From contig CAYXAP010000041.1 of NCBI GenBank assembly GCA_964462035.1, positions 1 to 64,000 of the forward strand: 64,000 nucleotides of DNA, written 5' to 3'. Source of the DNA: UBA1660 sp964462035. Lineage in GTDB: Bacteria; Myxococcota_A; Polyangia; Polyangiales; Houyiibacteriaceae. The notes beneath the pieces are model-generated. The model was not told the origin of the DNA and did no database searches. It saw nothing but the letters and a program-made list of their open reading frames with translations. This document shows positions 1 to 7,272 of this stretch, in pieces; within the stretch, counting starts at the first letter, position 1, and every line of letters begins with the position of its first letter. Both the position numbers and the translations under genes were made by a program.

Positions 1-82
1 CCATCCCGGGTGGCATCAGCTTCCGGAACGAGTCCTCGACCTCGTCGGTATAGGGCGGATCGATCGGCGACAGTCGCGGCAT
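1..82 (-). CDS. Carboxymuconolactone decarboxylase-family protein (N-terminus only)
   Basis: Only the first 27 codons lie in the window; the rest runs off the left edge. The protein begins MPRLSPIDPPYTDEVED and continues with FRKLMPPGM, which matches the usual opening of carboxymuconolactone decarboxylase/AhpD-like proteins, small helical proteins that act as peroxidase partners or lactone decarboxylases. The catalytic CxxC/His region is outside the window, so the activity cannot be judged. A GGAGAG sequence sits just before the ATG at 82. The promoter region holds two perfect GCTACG-N5-CGTAGC dyads, so the gene is probably repressor-controlled. Confidence 0.6.
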   Translation of the reverse strand, partial: MPRLSPIDPPYTDEVEDSFRKLMPPGM

Positions 83-100
83 CGGCACTCTCCTGGCTGT

Positions 101-149
101 GCTACGGTATTCGTAGCGACCCCACGCTATCGCTACGGATATCGTAGCG
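101..149. promoter_or_regulatory. Two tandem GCTACG-N5-CGTAGC operator-like dyads
   Basis: Positions 101-117 read GCTACG, five bases, CGTAGC. Positions 131-149 read CGCTACG, five bases, CGTAGCG. Both arms are perfect in each site. The sites start about 31 bp apart, close to three helical turns, and lie 20-70 bp upstream of the start at 82 and upstream of the HxlR gene on the other strand. Spaced dyads of this size fit a dimeric repressor of the HxlR, TetR or MarR type. Which protein binds is inference; the adjacent HxlR regulator is the natural candidate. Confidence 0.6.
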
Positions 150-168
150 CAAGTACCTGCACGCGTTT

Positions 169-250
169 GTGAACTGGGAAAGAACTCAAGAGCGTCCCTC
201 AGGTGCAGAAGTACACCCGAGGGACGCTCTTGAGTTCTTTCCTACTTCAC
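169..250. repeat. Long near-perfect inverted repeat (hairpin) before the HxlR gene
   Basis: Bases 177-200 and 219-242 form a perfect 24-bp inverted repeat around an 18-base loop; inside the loop GGTG and CACC can add four more pairs. Pairing continues outward to 169/250 with only two mismatches in the outer eight positions. There is no T-tract after it, so it does not look like a simple intrinsic terminator. It ends 13 bases before the GTG start of the HxlR gene, so it would lie in that gene's leader or promoter. Its role is unknown: a leader hairpin, a large operator or a mobile-element remnant. Confidence 0.75.
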
Positions 251-263
251 ACAGAATTCAGCC

Positions 264-548
264 GTGGCCCCCAAGAAGAAGCGCCCCATCATGGTCCTGC
301 TCGATGCCGTCGGGAAACGCTGGACCCTCCGGATCCTCTGGGAGCTCCGCGGCGAGCCGCTGACCTTCCGCGCGCTCCGCGCAGCCGCCGACGATGTCTC
401 GCCGAGCGTGCTCAACAGCCGGCTCGCCGAGCTGCGCGAGCTCGGCATCGTGGAGCTCGGCGACTCGGGCTACGGAATGACCGAAGCAGGCCGCGAGCTG
501 GGCGACGTGCTGATGGCGCTCAACGGTTGGGCCGACGCCCACCTCTGA
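264..548 (+). CDS. HxlR-family winged-helix transcriptional regulator
   Basis: This 94-residue protein is short for the HxlR family (usually 100-150). The core AVGKRWTLRILWELRGEPL followed by TFRALR and SPSVLNSRLAELRELGIVE matches the family's winged helix: recognition helix around 'SVLNSRL', then wing. The conserved N-terminal Cys that redox-sensing members use is absent, and the N-terminus is a basic PKKKRP stretch. I chose the GTG at 264; an ATG at 291 would remove the basic tail. It reads away from the cut-off decarboxylase gene and follows a long hairpin, and may bind the GCTACG dyads at 101-149. Confidence 0.85.
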   Translation: MAPKKKRPIMVLLDAVGKRWTLRILWELRGEPLTFRALRAAADDVSPSVLNSRLAELRELGIVELGDSGYGMTEAGRELGDVLMALNGWADAHL

Positions 549-567
549 GCCCACCAGCACGTCGACC

Positions 568-1224
568 TCAGCTCTCCTTGCGGACCAGCGCGATGTTGAA
601 GTCGGCGTTCCCGAGCGCCGCATAGAGGCGCGTCCAGAGAAGGAGCCACGCTTCGGTGCCGCGAGACGTGGTGATGTCGCCGAGGTCGATGACCGACTGC
701 CAGCCGAGCTCGTCCTTCAGGAAGCGAGTGACCGCGGCCTTCGCCTCCTCGTCGTTGCCGCTCACGAAGAGGTCCGTCGGCCGAGGAAGCGCGCCGGGGT
801 CGACCATCAGCGAGTTGGCGAGGGTGTTGAGCGTCTTGACCACCTTCACGTCCGGATACGCGCGCTGAATGGCCTCGCCGAGCGAGTCGTCGTTGGCGAT
901 CGAGAGCGTCGGCGGGAAGCCCTTCGAGAAGTCGAGCGGGTTGCTGAGGTCGACCAGGATCTTGCCCGAGAGGTTCGCCGCGCCCGCGGACTCGAGCACC
1001 GCGAGCGAGTGCGCCCCCGAGGTGCAGTTGAAGATCCACTCCGCCGACGCGGACGCGTCCGCGAACGTGCCGAGCGACGCGCGCTCGCCGTTCGCGTCGG
1101 CCCAAGCGCTGCCCTTCGTGTTGTCCGCGGTGCGCGATCCCATGCACACCTCGTGGCCCAGCTCGACCAGCTTGGTCGCAATCCGCTGCCCCACGTCTCC
1201 GGTTCCCAGGACTGCCATCTTCAT
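568..1224 (-). CDS. NADPH-dependent F420-reductase-like NADP-binding oxidoreductase
   Basis: A 218-residue Rossmann protein. It opens with VLGTGDVGQRIA (Gly7, Gly9, Gly12), followed by a VCMGSRT segment with Ser/Arg suited to the NADP 2'-phosphate, as in the F420H2:NADP oxidoreductase / NAD-binding F420 reductase family. The later 'VKTLNTLAN' and 'FVSGNDEEAK' segments also fit. The true cofactor partner and substrate cannot be told; many homologues lack F420. The start at 1224 is backed by AAGGAGA eight bases upstream. It is divergent from the LysR gene at 1342, which probably regulates it. Confidence 0.82.
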   Translation of the reverse strand: MKMAVLGTGDVGQRIATKLVELGHEVCMGSRTADNTKGSAWADANGERASLGTFADASASAEWIFNCTSGAHSLAVLESAGAANLSGKILVDLSNPLDFSKGFPPTLSIANDDSLGEAIQRAYPDVKVVKTLNTLANSLMVDPGALPRPTDLFVSGNDEEAKAAVTRFLKDELGWQSVIDLGDITTSRGTEAWLLLWTRLYAALGNADFNIALVRKES

Positions 1225-1315
1225 GCGTCGTTCTCCTTCCGCCGGCATCGTCGCCGACGAGAAGCACCTTGGATATGGCCCCGCGAGGGCACAATCGAAC
1301 CATCGGCACCTCATA

Positions 1316-1332
1316 ATGAACTCGTGGTTCAT
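1316..1332. promoter_or_regulatory. ATGAAC-N5-GTTCAT dyad between reductase and LysR genes
   Basis: A perfect 6+6 bp inverted repeat with a five-base spacer, extendable outward with one mismatch (ATAATGAAC/GTTCATGAT). It ends ten bases before the LysR ATG at 1342 and about 90 bp upstream of the divergent reductase start at 1224. LysR proteins typically repress themselves from such a site and activate the divergent gene. The assignment to this LysR protein is inference. Confidence 0.55.
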
Positions 1333-1341
1333 GATGGAGCC

Positions 1342-2220
1342 ATGAGCGACCTCTTCGATGGCGTCCTCCCCTTCGTCCACACCGCCCGAGCCCTGAGCTT
1401 CCGCCAGGCCGCCGACGAGCTGGGCGTCTCGCCCACCGCGATCAGCAAAGCGGTGAAGCGCCTCGAGGAACGGCTCGGCGTCCAGCTCCTCCACCGCACC
1501 ACTCGGCGGGTCGCGCTCAGCGAGGAGGGCGCGGTCTTCCTCGAGCGATGCGAAGATGCGATCGCGCACCTGCGGGCCGGTCGAGAATCCGTGGCCGCCG
1601 CTCAGAAGGCGCCGCGAGGGGACCTGCGAGTCGCGGCCTCCTTCGTGCTGGGCACCCTGCTCACGCGCGAGCTGCCGCGCTTCTTGATCCGCTACCCGGA
1701 GCTGCGGGTGGAGCTCCGTTTCTCAGACCGCCACAGCCGCCTCGTCGACGAGCGGATCGACGTCGCCCTTCGCGTCGGCGAGCTCGCCGACTCCAGCCTG
1801 ATCGCGCGACGGCTGGCCACCACACGATGGGTCACCGTGGCCTCGCCGGACTATCTCGCGCGCGAAGGGACACCACGTGCACCCGCCGAGCTCGCGAAGC
1901 ACCGCTGCCTCTGCTTCCGGTCGCCACGAGGTAGAGCCCACCCGTGGGCGTTCCGCTCGGATGCTCGCTTCGAGGTCGAAGGGCCGCTCGTCCTCGACCA
2001 GGGTGAGCTGCTGGTCACCGCCGCCCTCGGTGGGGCGGGGGTCACCCAGGTCTTCGACTTCATGGCCCGCGAACACCTCACGAGCGGCCGGCTGGTCGAG
2101 GTGCTCGAGGACCAAGCGACCGAGGGTCCGCCGATCCATGCGCTCGCCCTTCCAGGCCGGCGCCGCTCGGCCAAGGTCCGTGCCTTCCTCGAGTTCGTAC
2201 CGCGGCTCTGGCCCGACTGA
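1342..2220 (+). CDS. LysR-family transcriptional regulator
   Basis: A 292-residue regulator. The N-terminal winged helix is clear: ALSFRQAADELGVSPTAISK then KRLEERLGVQLLHRTTRRV at residues 14-52. It is followed by the linker helix and a periplasmic-binding-protein-like effector domain of the subgroup with motifs such as 'RVGELADSSLIARRL'. The ATG at 1342 has GGAG immediately before it; earlier in-frame codons would extend into the promoter. The gene is divergent from the NADP-binding reductase at 568-1224, the standard arrangement in which LysR controls its neighbour. The effector is unknown. Confidence 0.92.
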   Translation: MSDLFDGVLPFVHTARALSFRQAADELGVSPTAISKAVKRLEERLGVQLLHRTTRRVALSEEGAVFLERCEDAIAHLRAGRESVAAAQKAPRGDLRVAASFVLGTLLTRELPRFLIRYPELRVELRFSDRHSRLVDERIDVALRVGELADSSLIARRLATTRWVTVASPDYLAREGTPRAPAELAKHRCLCFRSPRGRAHPWAFRSDARFEVEGPLVLDQGELLVTAALGGAGVTQVFDFMAREHLTSGRLVEVLEDQATEGPPIHALALPGRRRSAKVRAFLEFVPRLWPD

Positions 2221-2333
2221 CCGATGCCAACGAGGTGGGAGCCCACCGAGTTCCCCCGTCTTTCCGTGCCGTTGTGGCGACGAAGGTGCTGCCGTCTTGA
2301 TCGGACCCTCCGATGGCGGCACGCTGCGCGCCC

Positions 2334-3416
2334 ATGAGCCGTCCTCTCAACTTCAGCCCCGGTCCCGCCACCCTGCCCCTCCCCGTGCTCGAGGAGGTGC
2401 GCGACGAGCTCGTCGACTACCAGGGAACCGGCATCTCCATGCTCGAGCACAGCCACCGCGGGAAGGCGTACGATGCCTGCCACGAGGAGGCGATCGCGCT
2501 CCTCGAGGAGCTGGTCGGCTGCAAGGACACCCACCACGTGCTCTTCATGGGCGCGGGCGCGACCGGTCAGTTCGCGACCCTTCCGATGGTCCTTCTCCAG
2601 GGCGGCGGCAAAGCCGACTACGTCGACACCGGCGCCTGGTCGAAGAAGGCGTTCAAGGCGGCCTCGTTCTACGGTGAGCCTCGCTGGGCCGGCAGCGGCA
2701 AGGAGGGCGAGAAGTACGTCCGCGCGCCGATGAAGCTCGATGTGGGCGCCGACGCCAAGTACGTGCACCTGACGTCGAACGCCACGATCAGCGGCGTCCA
2801 GTACCACGACTTCCCGGACGTCGGCGGCAAGCCGCTCATCGCGGACATGTCGAGTGACATGCTCCACAAGCCGATCGACGCGGCGAAGTTCGGTGTCATC
2901 TACGCCGGCGCGCAGAAGAACCTCGGCCCGGCCGGTGTCGCGGTGGCGATCGTCCGCAAGGACGTGCTCGAGATGATGACCAAGGAAGTCCCGGACATCT
3001 TCAACTACCACCTGATCACCGAGAAGCGCTCCACGCAGAACACGCCCCCGGCGTTCCCGATCTACGTGATGGGCAAGGTGCTCAAGTGGGTGAAGGCCCA
3101 GGGTGGCCCGAAGGCCATGGCCGAACAGAACGCCAAGAAGGGCGAGCTGCTCTACGGCGTGGTCGACGAATTCGCCGACTTCTACCGCTGCCCGGTGGAG
3201 AAGGGCTCGCGCTCGATCATGAACGCGGTCTTCAACCTCCCGACCGAGGACCTCGAGAAGAAGTTCATCGCCGACGCCGCCGAAGCCGGGATGCTGAACC
3301 TCAAGGGCCACCGCTCGGTCGGCGGCATCCGCGTGTCGATGTACAACGCGATGCCCGTCAGCGGCGTGGAGACCCTCGTCGGCTTCATGCGCGAGTTCCA
3401 GAAGGCGAACGGGTGA
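2334..3416 (+). CDS. serC: Phosphoserine aminotransferase
   Basis: A 360-residue PLP enzyme, the usual length for SerC, which converts 3-phosphohydroxypyruvate and glutamate to phosphoserine in serine synthesis and also serves pyridoxal phosphate synthesis. The N-terminus MSRPLNFSPGPATLP is diagnostic. The PLP lysine is Lys195 in GAQKNLGPAG. Substrate-binding segments 'SMLEHSHRG', 'GAGATGQF' and 'HRSVGGIRVSMYNAM' are present. I take the ATG at 2334; an in-frame start at 2313 adds seven unsupported residues. A downstream lipoprotein gene starts inside its stop codon (GTGA), so they are probably cotranscribed, though their jobs seem unrelated. Confidence 0.96.
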   Translation: MSRPLNFSPGPATLPLPVLEEVRDELVDYQGTGISMLEHSHRGKAYDACHEEAIALLEELVGCKDTHHVLFMGAGATGQFATLPMVLLQGGGKADYVDTGAWSKKAFKAASFYGEPRWAGSGKEGEKYVRAPMKLDVGADAKYVHLTSNATISGVQYHDFPDVGGKPLIADMSSDMLHKPIDAAKFGVIYAGAQKNLGPAGVAVAIVRKDVLEMMTKEVPDIFNYHLITEKRSTQNTPPAFPIYVMGKVLKWVKAQGGPKAMAEQNAKKGELLYGVVDEFADFYRCPVEKGSRSIMNAVFNLPTEDLEKKFIADAAEAGMLNLKGHRSVGGIRVSMYNAMPVSGVETLVGFMREFQKANG

Positions 3417-3904
3417 GCCGCTTCGTCGCCGCGGCCGCCGCGCTGATGCTGCTCGGCTGCGGCGACGACACCGGTCCGCTCTGTCAGGACCCGGACCCCT
3501 CCGTCACGCCGGCCGAGACCCGCACGCTCACGATCGGTGACGAGAGCGGGCCCTGGACCGACGGCCAAGAGGTCCCGCTGATCTGGGGTGGCCAGGGCGG
3601 GATCATGGTCACGCCCGTTCTTCGGATCGAAGGCGATCCCGCGCCTGGTGAGGACACGCTCTGTGTGCTCGTGACCCTGGTCAACGAGACCGACATCGAG
3701 GAGGCCGCGCCGGGGCTGGAGCGCCTGCGCATTCTGGAAGCAGGCGACGGCGGATGGGTGAGCGAGCCCCTCGAGGACTTCCTCGGCTTTGCGCCCTCCC
3801 CCTTCGTCGGCCAGGAGCTCACGCTCGAGGTGACGGTCGTCGACCAGGACTCGACCTTCGAGGCGAGCGGCTCGGTGACGATCACCCTCGCCGCCCCGAC
3901 GTGA
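3413..3904 (+). CDS. Small secreted lipoprotein, function unknown
   Basis: A 163-residue protein starting at a GTG that overlaps the serC stop. The N-terminus is a lipoprotein signal peptide ending in the lipobox LLGC, followed by Gly-Asp-Asp, which favours outer-membrane retention rather than the inner membrane. The mature part is acidic with alternating hydrophobic stretches (for example PVLRIEGDP and 'LTLEVTVVDQDS') that suggest an all-beta immunoglobulin-like domain. I recognise no catalytic motif. It is coupled by GTGA overlaps to both serC upstream and the 508-residue membrane protein downstream. Confidence 0.75.
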   Translation: MSRFVAAAAALMLLGCGDDTGPLCQDPDPSVTPAETRTLTIGDESGPWTDGQEVPLIWGGQGGIMVTPVLRIEGDPAPGEDTLCVLVTLVNETDIEEAAPGLERLRILEAGDGGWVSEPLEDFLGFAPSPFVGQELTLEVTVVDQDSTFEASGSVTITLAAPT

Positions 3905-5427
3905 ACGACGACCGGCCGGACGAGCAGCGCTCCAAGCGATGGGTGCTGTTCGCGCTGGCCGCCACCGGCGCGCTCGTGCTGGCCAGCGTGGTCGGCGTGC
4001 CGTGGGTGGTCCGGCGCGATCTGCAGACCCACCAGGCTCGCTGCTGCGAGATCGCCGCCGCCTTCGAACGCGAACGGCCGAGCGCCGTCCCCGATGGCCC
4101 TGCCGAGGTCGGCCAGTGCCTCAGCGCCATCGTCGACGGGCTCGAGAGCGACGTCCAGGACCAACTCGAACGAGGTCAGGTGGAGCACAGCAGCGCGCTC
4201 CGGCAACCGTCGGAGCCGCTCGGTCCCACGCTCCTCGACGCGCCGCTGAGCGCCGAGACCTTCGCCGCGGTGGATCGGTGCGCAGGCGCCCGTACCGCCC
4301 GCTGGCGGTCGGGGCACGGGCTCGCGGTGCAGGGGCTCCTCGAGCGCTACACGCGGGAGGCCCACCTCGAGCGCGATCCGAACGAGCGACTGCGCCGGCT
4401 CTCCGTCGCCGTCGAGCTCTGGGTCGATGTGTACACGGTGTTCGATCAGTCGATCGTCGGACCGGTGCGCTGGGCTCGAGAGCTCGGGGCCACCAGTGGC
4501 CCCGCGGACCTCGCGGTGCGTGTGGAGGTCGCCGAACGGATGCGAGCGCTGGCCGCGTCGTTGCCCGACGTCGAGACCGCCACGGCGACCTTCTACTGCG
4601 CGGTCTACGGCGAGGTGCAAGGCTTGTCGATCACCGACGCCTGGGACGCGAACGCGATCTTCGGAGCGTCGCTCGCGATGGCGGCGGGCACCGAGCCCGC
4701 GCCCTGGGGTCGGGAGCCTGCGGAGAGCCGGCTCGATCGAGCCATCCCCACCGGCGCTCAATACGACCAGTTCGCGGAACCGGGCAGCGCGTACGTCGCC
4801 GCGACGTTGCTGCTGGCGGCGCAGCACCTCGACCTCTCGGACGAGACCTTTCTCGGTCGGTCGATCGAGCTCGTCGAGGGGGACGGCGAGGGCGTGATGA
4901 GCGAGGCACCGTGTTTCGAGCTGGTGCTCCCGAGCGCCCTCGACGACCGCGAGCTCTCGATGTGCACGTTGGGCGCCGAATCGGTCATCGCCACGCGAGA
5001 GCTCACCCTCCTCTTTCGCGCGCTCCGGGCGACGGCGCGTCGCGGGGAGCCCATCCCGGAGCAGATCCGGGACTTCACCGAGATGCCCGTCGAGCCGCCG
5101 CGCGCGGAATACGAGCGCAGCGAAGCGTCCCTCGCGGCGTGGCAGCAGATCGGCTACGAGCCGCCACGCGCGGGACGCGTCGCGCTCAGCCTGCAGCACC
5201 CCACCGACTCGCCGCCGCCCCTCGGCAGACCCTGGGAGGGCTTCGAAGCGGGCTGGCGACAGGCGCGGGCGTGGTGGAGGGTGGCGCGAGTCACCGACGG
5301 TGCGGACGTCTCGTGCGACGGGCCGCTCCAGGAGGTGCGCCTCTGGATCGACGGCCCGGCGCACGATCCGCGAGCCCGACCCGTCGTGCTGCTCGAGAGC
5401 TCAGAGCCGGCGGCGGAGCGCCCGTAG
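3901..5427 (+). CDS. Single-pass membrane protein with large extracytoplasmic domain, unknown
   Basis: A 508-residue protein with a GTG start inside the preceding stop codon. A short charged N-terminus is followed by one membrane helix at about residues 14-37 (WVLFALAATGALVLASVVG), leaving about 470 residues probably on the periplasmic side. That part is mainly helical, acidic and has several Cys (the CC pair near residue 46 and scattered singles). I recognise no family. The last 27 bp overlap the 3' end of the convergent kinase gene at 5401. Base composition and codon use match its neighbours. Confidence 0.72.
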   Translation: MNDDRPDEQRSKRWVLFALAATGALVLASVVGVPWVVRRDLQTHQARCCEIAAAFERERPSAVPDGPAEVGQCLSAIVDGLESDVQDQLERGQVEHSSALRQPSEPLGPTLLDAPLSAETFAAVDRCAGARTARWRSGHGLAVQGLLERYTREAHLERDPNERLRRLSVAVELWVDVYTVFDQSIVGPVRWARELGATSGPADLAVRVEVAERMRALAASLPDVETATATFYCAVYGEVQGLSITDAWDANAIFGASLAMAAGTEPAPWGREPAESRLDRAIPTGAQYDQFAEPGSAYVAATLLLAAQHLDLSDETFLGRSIELVEGDGEGVMSEAPCFELVLPSALDDRELSMCTLGAESVIATRELTLLFRALRATARRGEPIPEQIRDFTEMPVEPPRAEYERSEASLAAWQQIGYEPPRAGRVALSLQHPTDSPPPLGRPWEGFEAGWRQARAWWRVARVTDGADVSCDGPLQEVRLWIDGPAHDPRARPVVLLESSEPAAERP

Positions 5428-7179
5428 CCGCCCCTGGGCGGCGTCGTCCCAGCGATCGGACTCGAGCTCGTTGTCGATCGTCTCGGCAGCCTCGTCGCCG
5501 TAGATGCGCGCGACCATCTCGGCGGCGCGGTCCTGGACGCTCGAGTCCGCGGCGAGGCGAACCAGGTCGACGCGCATGCGCGGGTCGGCGGGCGCGTTCG
5601 AGTCGATCCGCTGCGCCAGGTCGTAGCGCTCGAGGGCGGAGCGTTTCCAGCCGCGATTCATGTAGCTCTGGGCGAGCAGGAGGTGCGGACGGGGATCCTC
5701 CCGGTGCGACTGCGCATGACGCTTGAGGGCCGCCTCGGTCCGGTCGCCCAGCTGCCGGCCACGGAGGACGCGGCGACGAGAACGGGTGAGCCAAGCCACC
5801 GCTCGATGGGTCTGCCACGGGTTCGCGCGCTCCTGGTTGGAGCTCTCTTCTTCTGTCTCCGCCGGGGCCTGGATCGCCTCGGCCTCGGCTGCCGCTTCTT
5901 CCGCAGCCTGCTCGTCCTCTGCCTCGTCGGCGGGGTTCTCGGGGACCGGCTCCGGCGCCTCGCCGATCGCTTCTTCCGCGTCGACGGTGTCCACGGGCGT
6001 GGTGTCGTCGCCCTCCTGCTCCGGATCGGCGGGGAACTCCGCTCGCGGCTGATTCGCCGAGTTCTCGAGGGGAACGTCCGGGACCACGTCCTCGGTCCAG
6101 CTCGCCGCGAGCGCGACCAACACGGCCGCGCCGCCGATCACGAAGGCAGCGGCGATGGCCGCCGCGGCGGCCTTCATCGAGCTGCGCTTGGCGACACCCG
6201 AAGGCTTGCTGCGCGGGACGGCGGCGACCGTGGGGGCTTCGGTGGAGACGGTGGAGTCCGGGAGTCCGTCCTTCCTACGGAGGAAGGGGTCCGGGAGGTC
6301 GATGAGGGCCTGCTTCATCTCGGCGGCGCTCTGGAAGCGGTCGGGCGCCTCCTTGGCCATCGCCTTCTCCAGGAAGAGGCGGAGCGAGTCGGACTCGCGG
6401 GCGAGCACGTTGAGATCGGCGAAGCGCGGAACCGGGGCGGTCAGGTGCTTCCGGACGATCTCCGGGAGCGAGCCGTCGAAGGGACGCTTGCCCGCCAGCA
6501 TCTCGAAGAAGAGCACGCCGAGCGAGTAGAGATCGCTACGCGCGTCTGCGGGCGCACCGGTCGCTTGCTCCGGCGACATGTAGGCCGGCGTACCGAACGC
6601 GATGCCCGAGCGGGTCAACACCTCGGCGTTCGCCTGCGGCTGGCTGTCGTGACCGGTGAGCTTCACGAAGCCGAAGTCGAGGATCTTCGGGAAGGCGTCG
6701 TCGCTCGGCAGATCGAGGAGGAAGATGTTGTCCGGCTTCAGGTCGCGGTGGACGAAGCCCTGTGCGTGCGCGTACGCCAAGCCGTCGAGCACCCGGAGGA
6801 CCAGCGAGCGGGCGCGGCTCGGCTCCATCGGCCCGCTCTCGAGCTCCTCGCGGAGGGACTTCCCCTCGAGCAGCTCCATCACGATGTAGGGCCGGCCGTC
6901 GGCCAGACTGAAATCGGTGATGGTGACGATGTGCGGATGCTTGAGCGCCGCCATCGCCCGGGCCTCGCGGGTGAAGCGCGGACGCATCATCGAGCTCTCG
7001 GCGAAACGCTCCTGGAGCATCTTGATGGCGACGTCGCTCCCGAGCTGGAGGTGCCGCGCACGATACACCCAGCCCACGCCGCCTTCGCCCAGGCGTCCTT
7101 CGAGGCGATATCGCCCCTCGAGGACCTCGCCGGACTTGGGCGCCGCCTCGTGCGGGTCGGGCGTCGCGAGCTGTACCAT
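5401..7179 (-). CDS. Transmembrane Ser/Thr protein kinase (Hanks type)
   Basis: A 592-residue kinase. The catalytic domain spans about residues 24-295: glycine loop GRLGEGGVGWVY, Lys53 in VAIKML, HRDLKPDN with catalytic Asp146, and DFG at 168-170; activation loop GTPAYMSPEQ. All catalytic residues are present. A juxtamembrane linker is followed by one membrane helix (about 336-360), a long Glu/Ala/Pro-rich acidic stretch and a basic C-terminal domain with TPR-like helices (about 490-590). This is the PknB-like layout common in myxobacteria, with sensing likely outside the cytoplasmic membrane. It is convergent with, and overlaps by 27 bp, the membrane protein at 3901. Confidence 0.93.
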   Translation of the reverse strand: MVQLATPDPHEAAPKSGEVLEGRYRLEGRLGEGGVGWVYRARHLQLGSDVAIKMLQERFAESSMMRPRFTREARAMAALKHPHIVTITDFSLADGRPYIVMELLEGKSLREELESGPMEPSRARSLVLRVLDGLAYAHAQGFVHRDLKPDNIFLLDLPSDDAFPKILDFGFVKLTGHDSQPQANAEVLTRSGIAFGTPAYMSPEQATGAPADARSDLYSLGVLFFEMLAGKRPFDGSLPEIVRKHLTAPVPRFADLNVLARESDSLRLFLEKAMAKEAPDRFQSAAEMKQALIDLPDPFLRRKDGLPDSTVSTEAPTVAAVPRSKPSGVAKRSSMKAAAAAIAAAFVIGGAAVLVALAASWTEDVVPDVPLENSANQPRAEFPADPEQEGDDTTPVDTVDAEEAIGEAPEPVPENPADEAEDEQAAEEAAAEAEAIQAPAETEEESSNQERANPWQTHRAVAWLTRSRRRVLRGRQLGDRTEAALKRHAQSHREDPRPHLLLAQSYMNRGWKRSALERYDLAQRIDSNAPADPRMRVDLVRLAADSSVQDRAAEMVARIYGDEAAETIDNELESDRWDDAAQGRLRALRRRL

Positions 7180-7272
7180 CCGGCGTCCATCCTACCACTC
7201 GTGGACCGTTCGTCCCACGCCCCACCGCGGGCGGCGCCAAGACGCTGCTGCGTGTGGTGTAAGCTGGGCGCC

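Noticed and set aside
5401..5427. Convergent 27-bp overlap as evidence of a frameshift or pseudogene
   Set aside because: Both proteins keep normal ends and the kinase tail continues naturally, so it is just tight packing.
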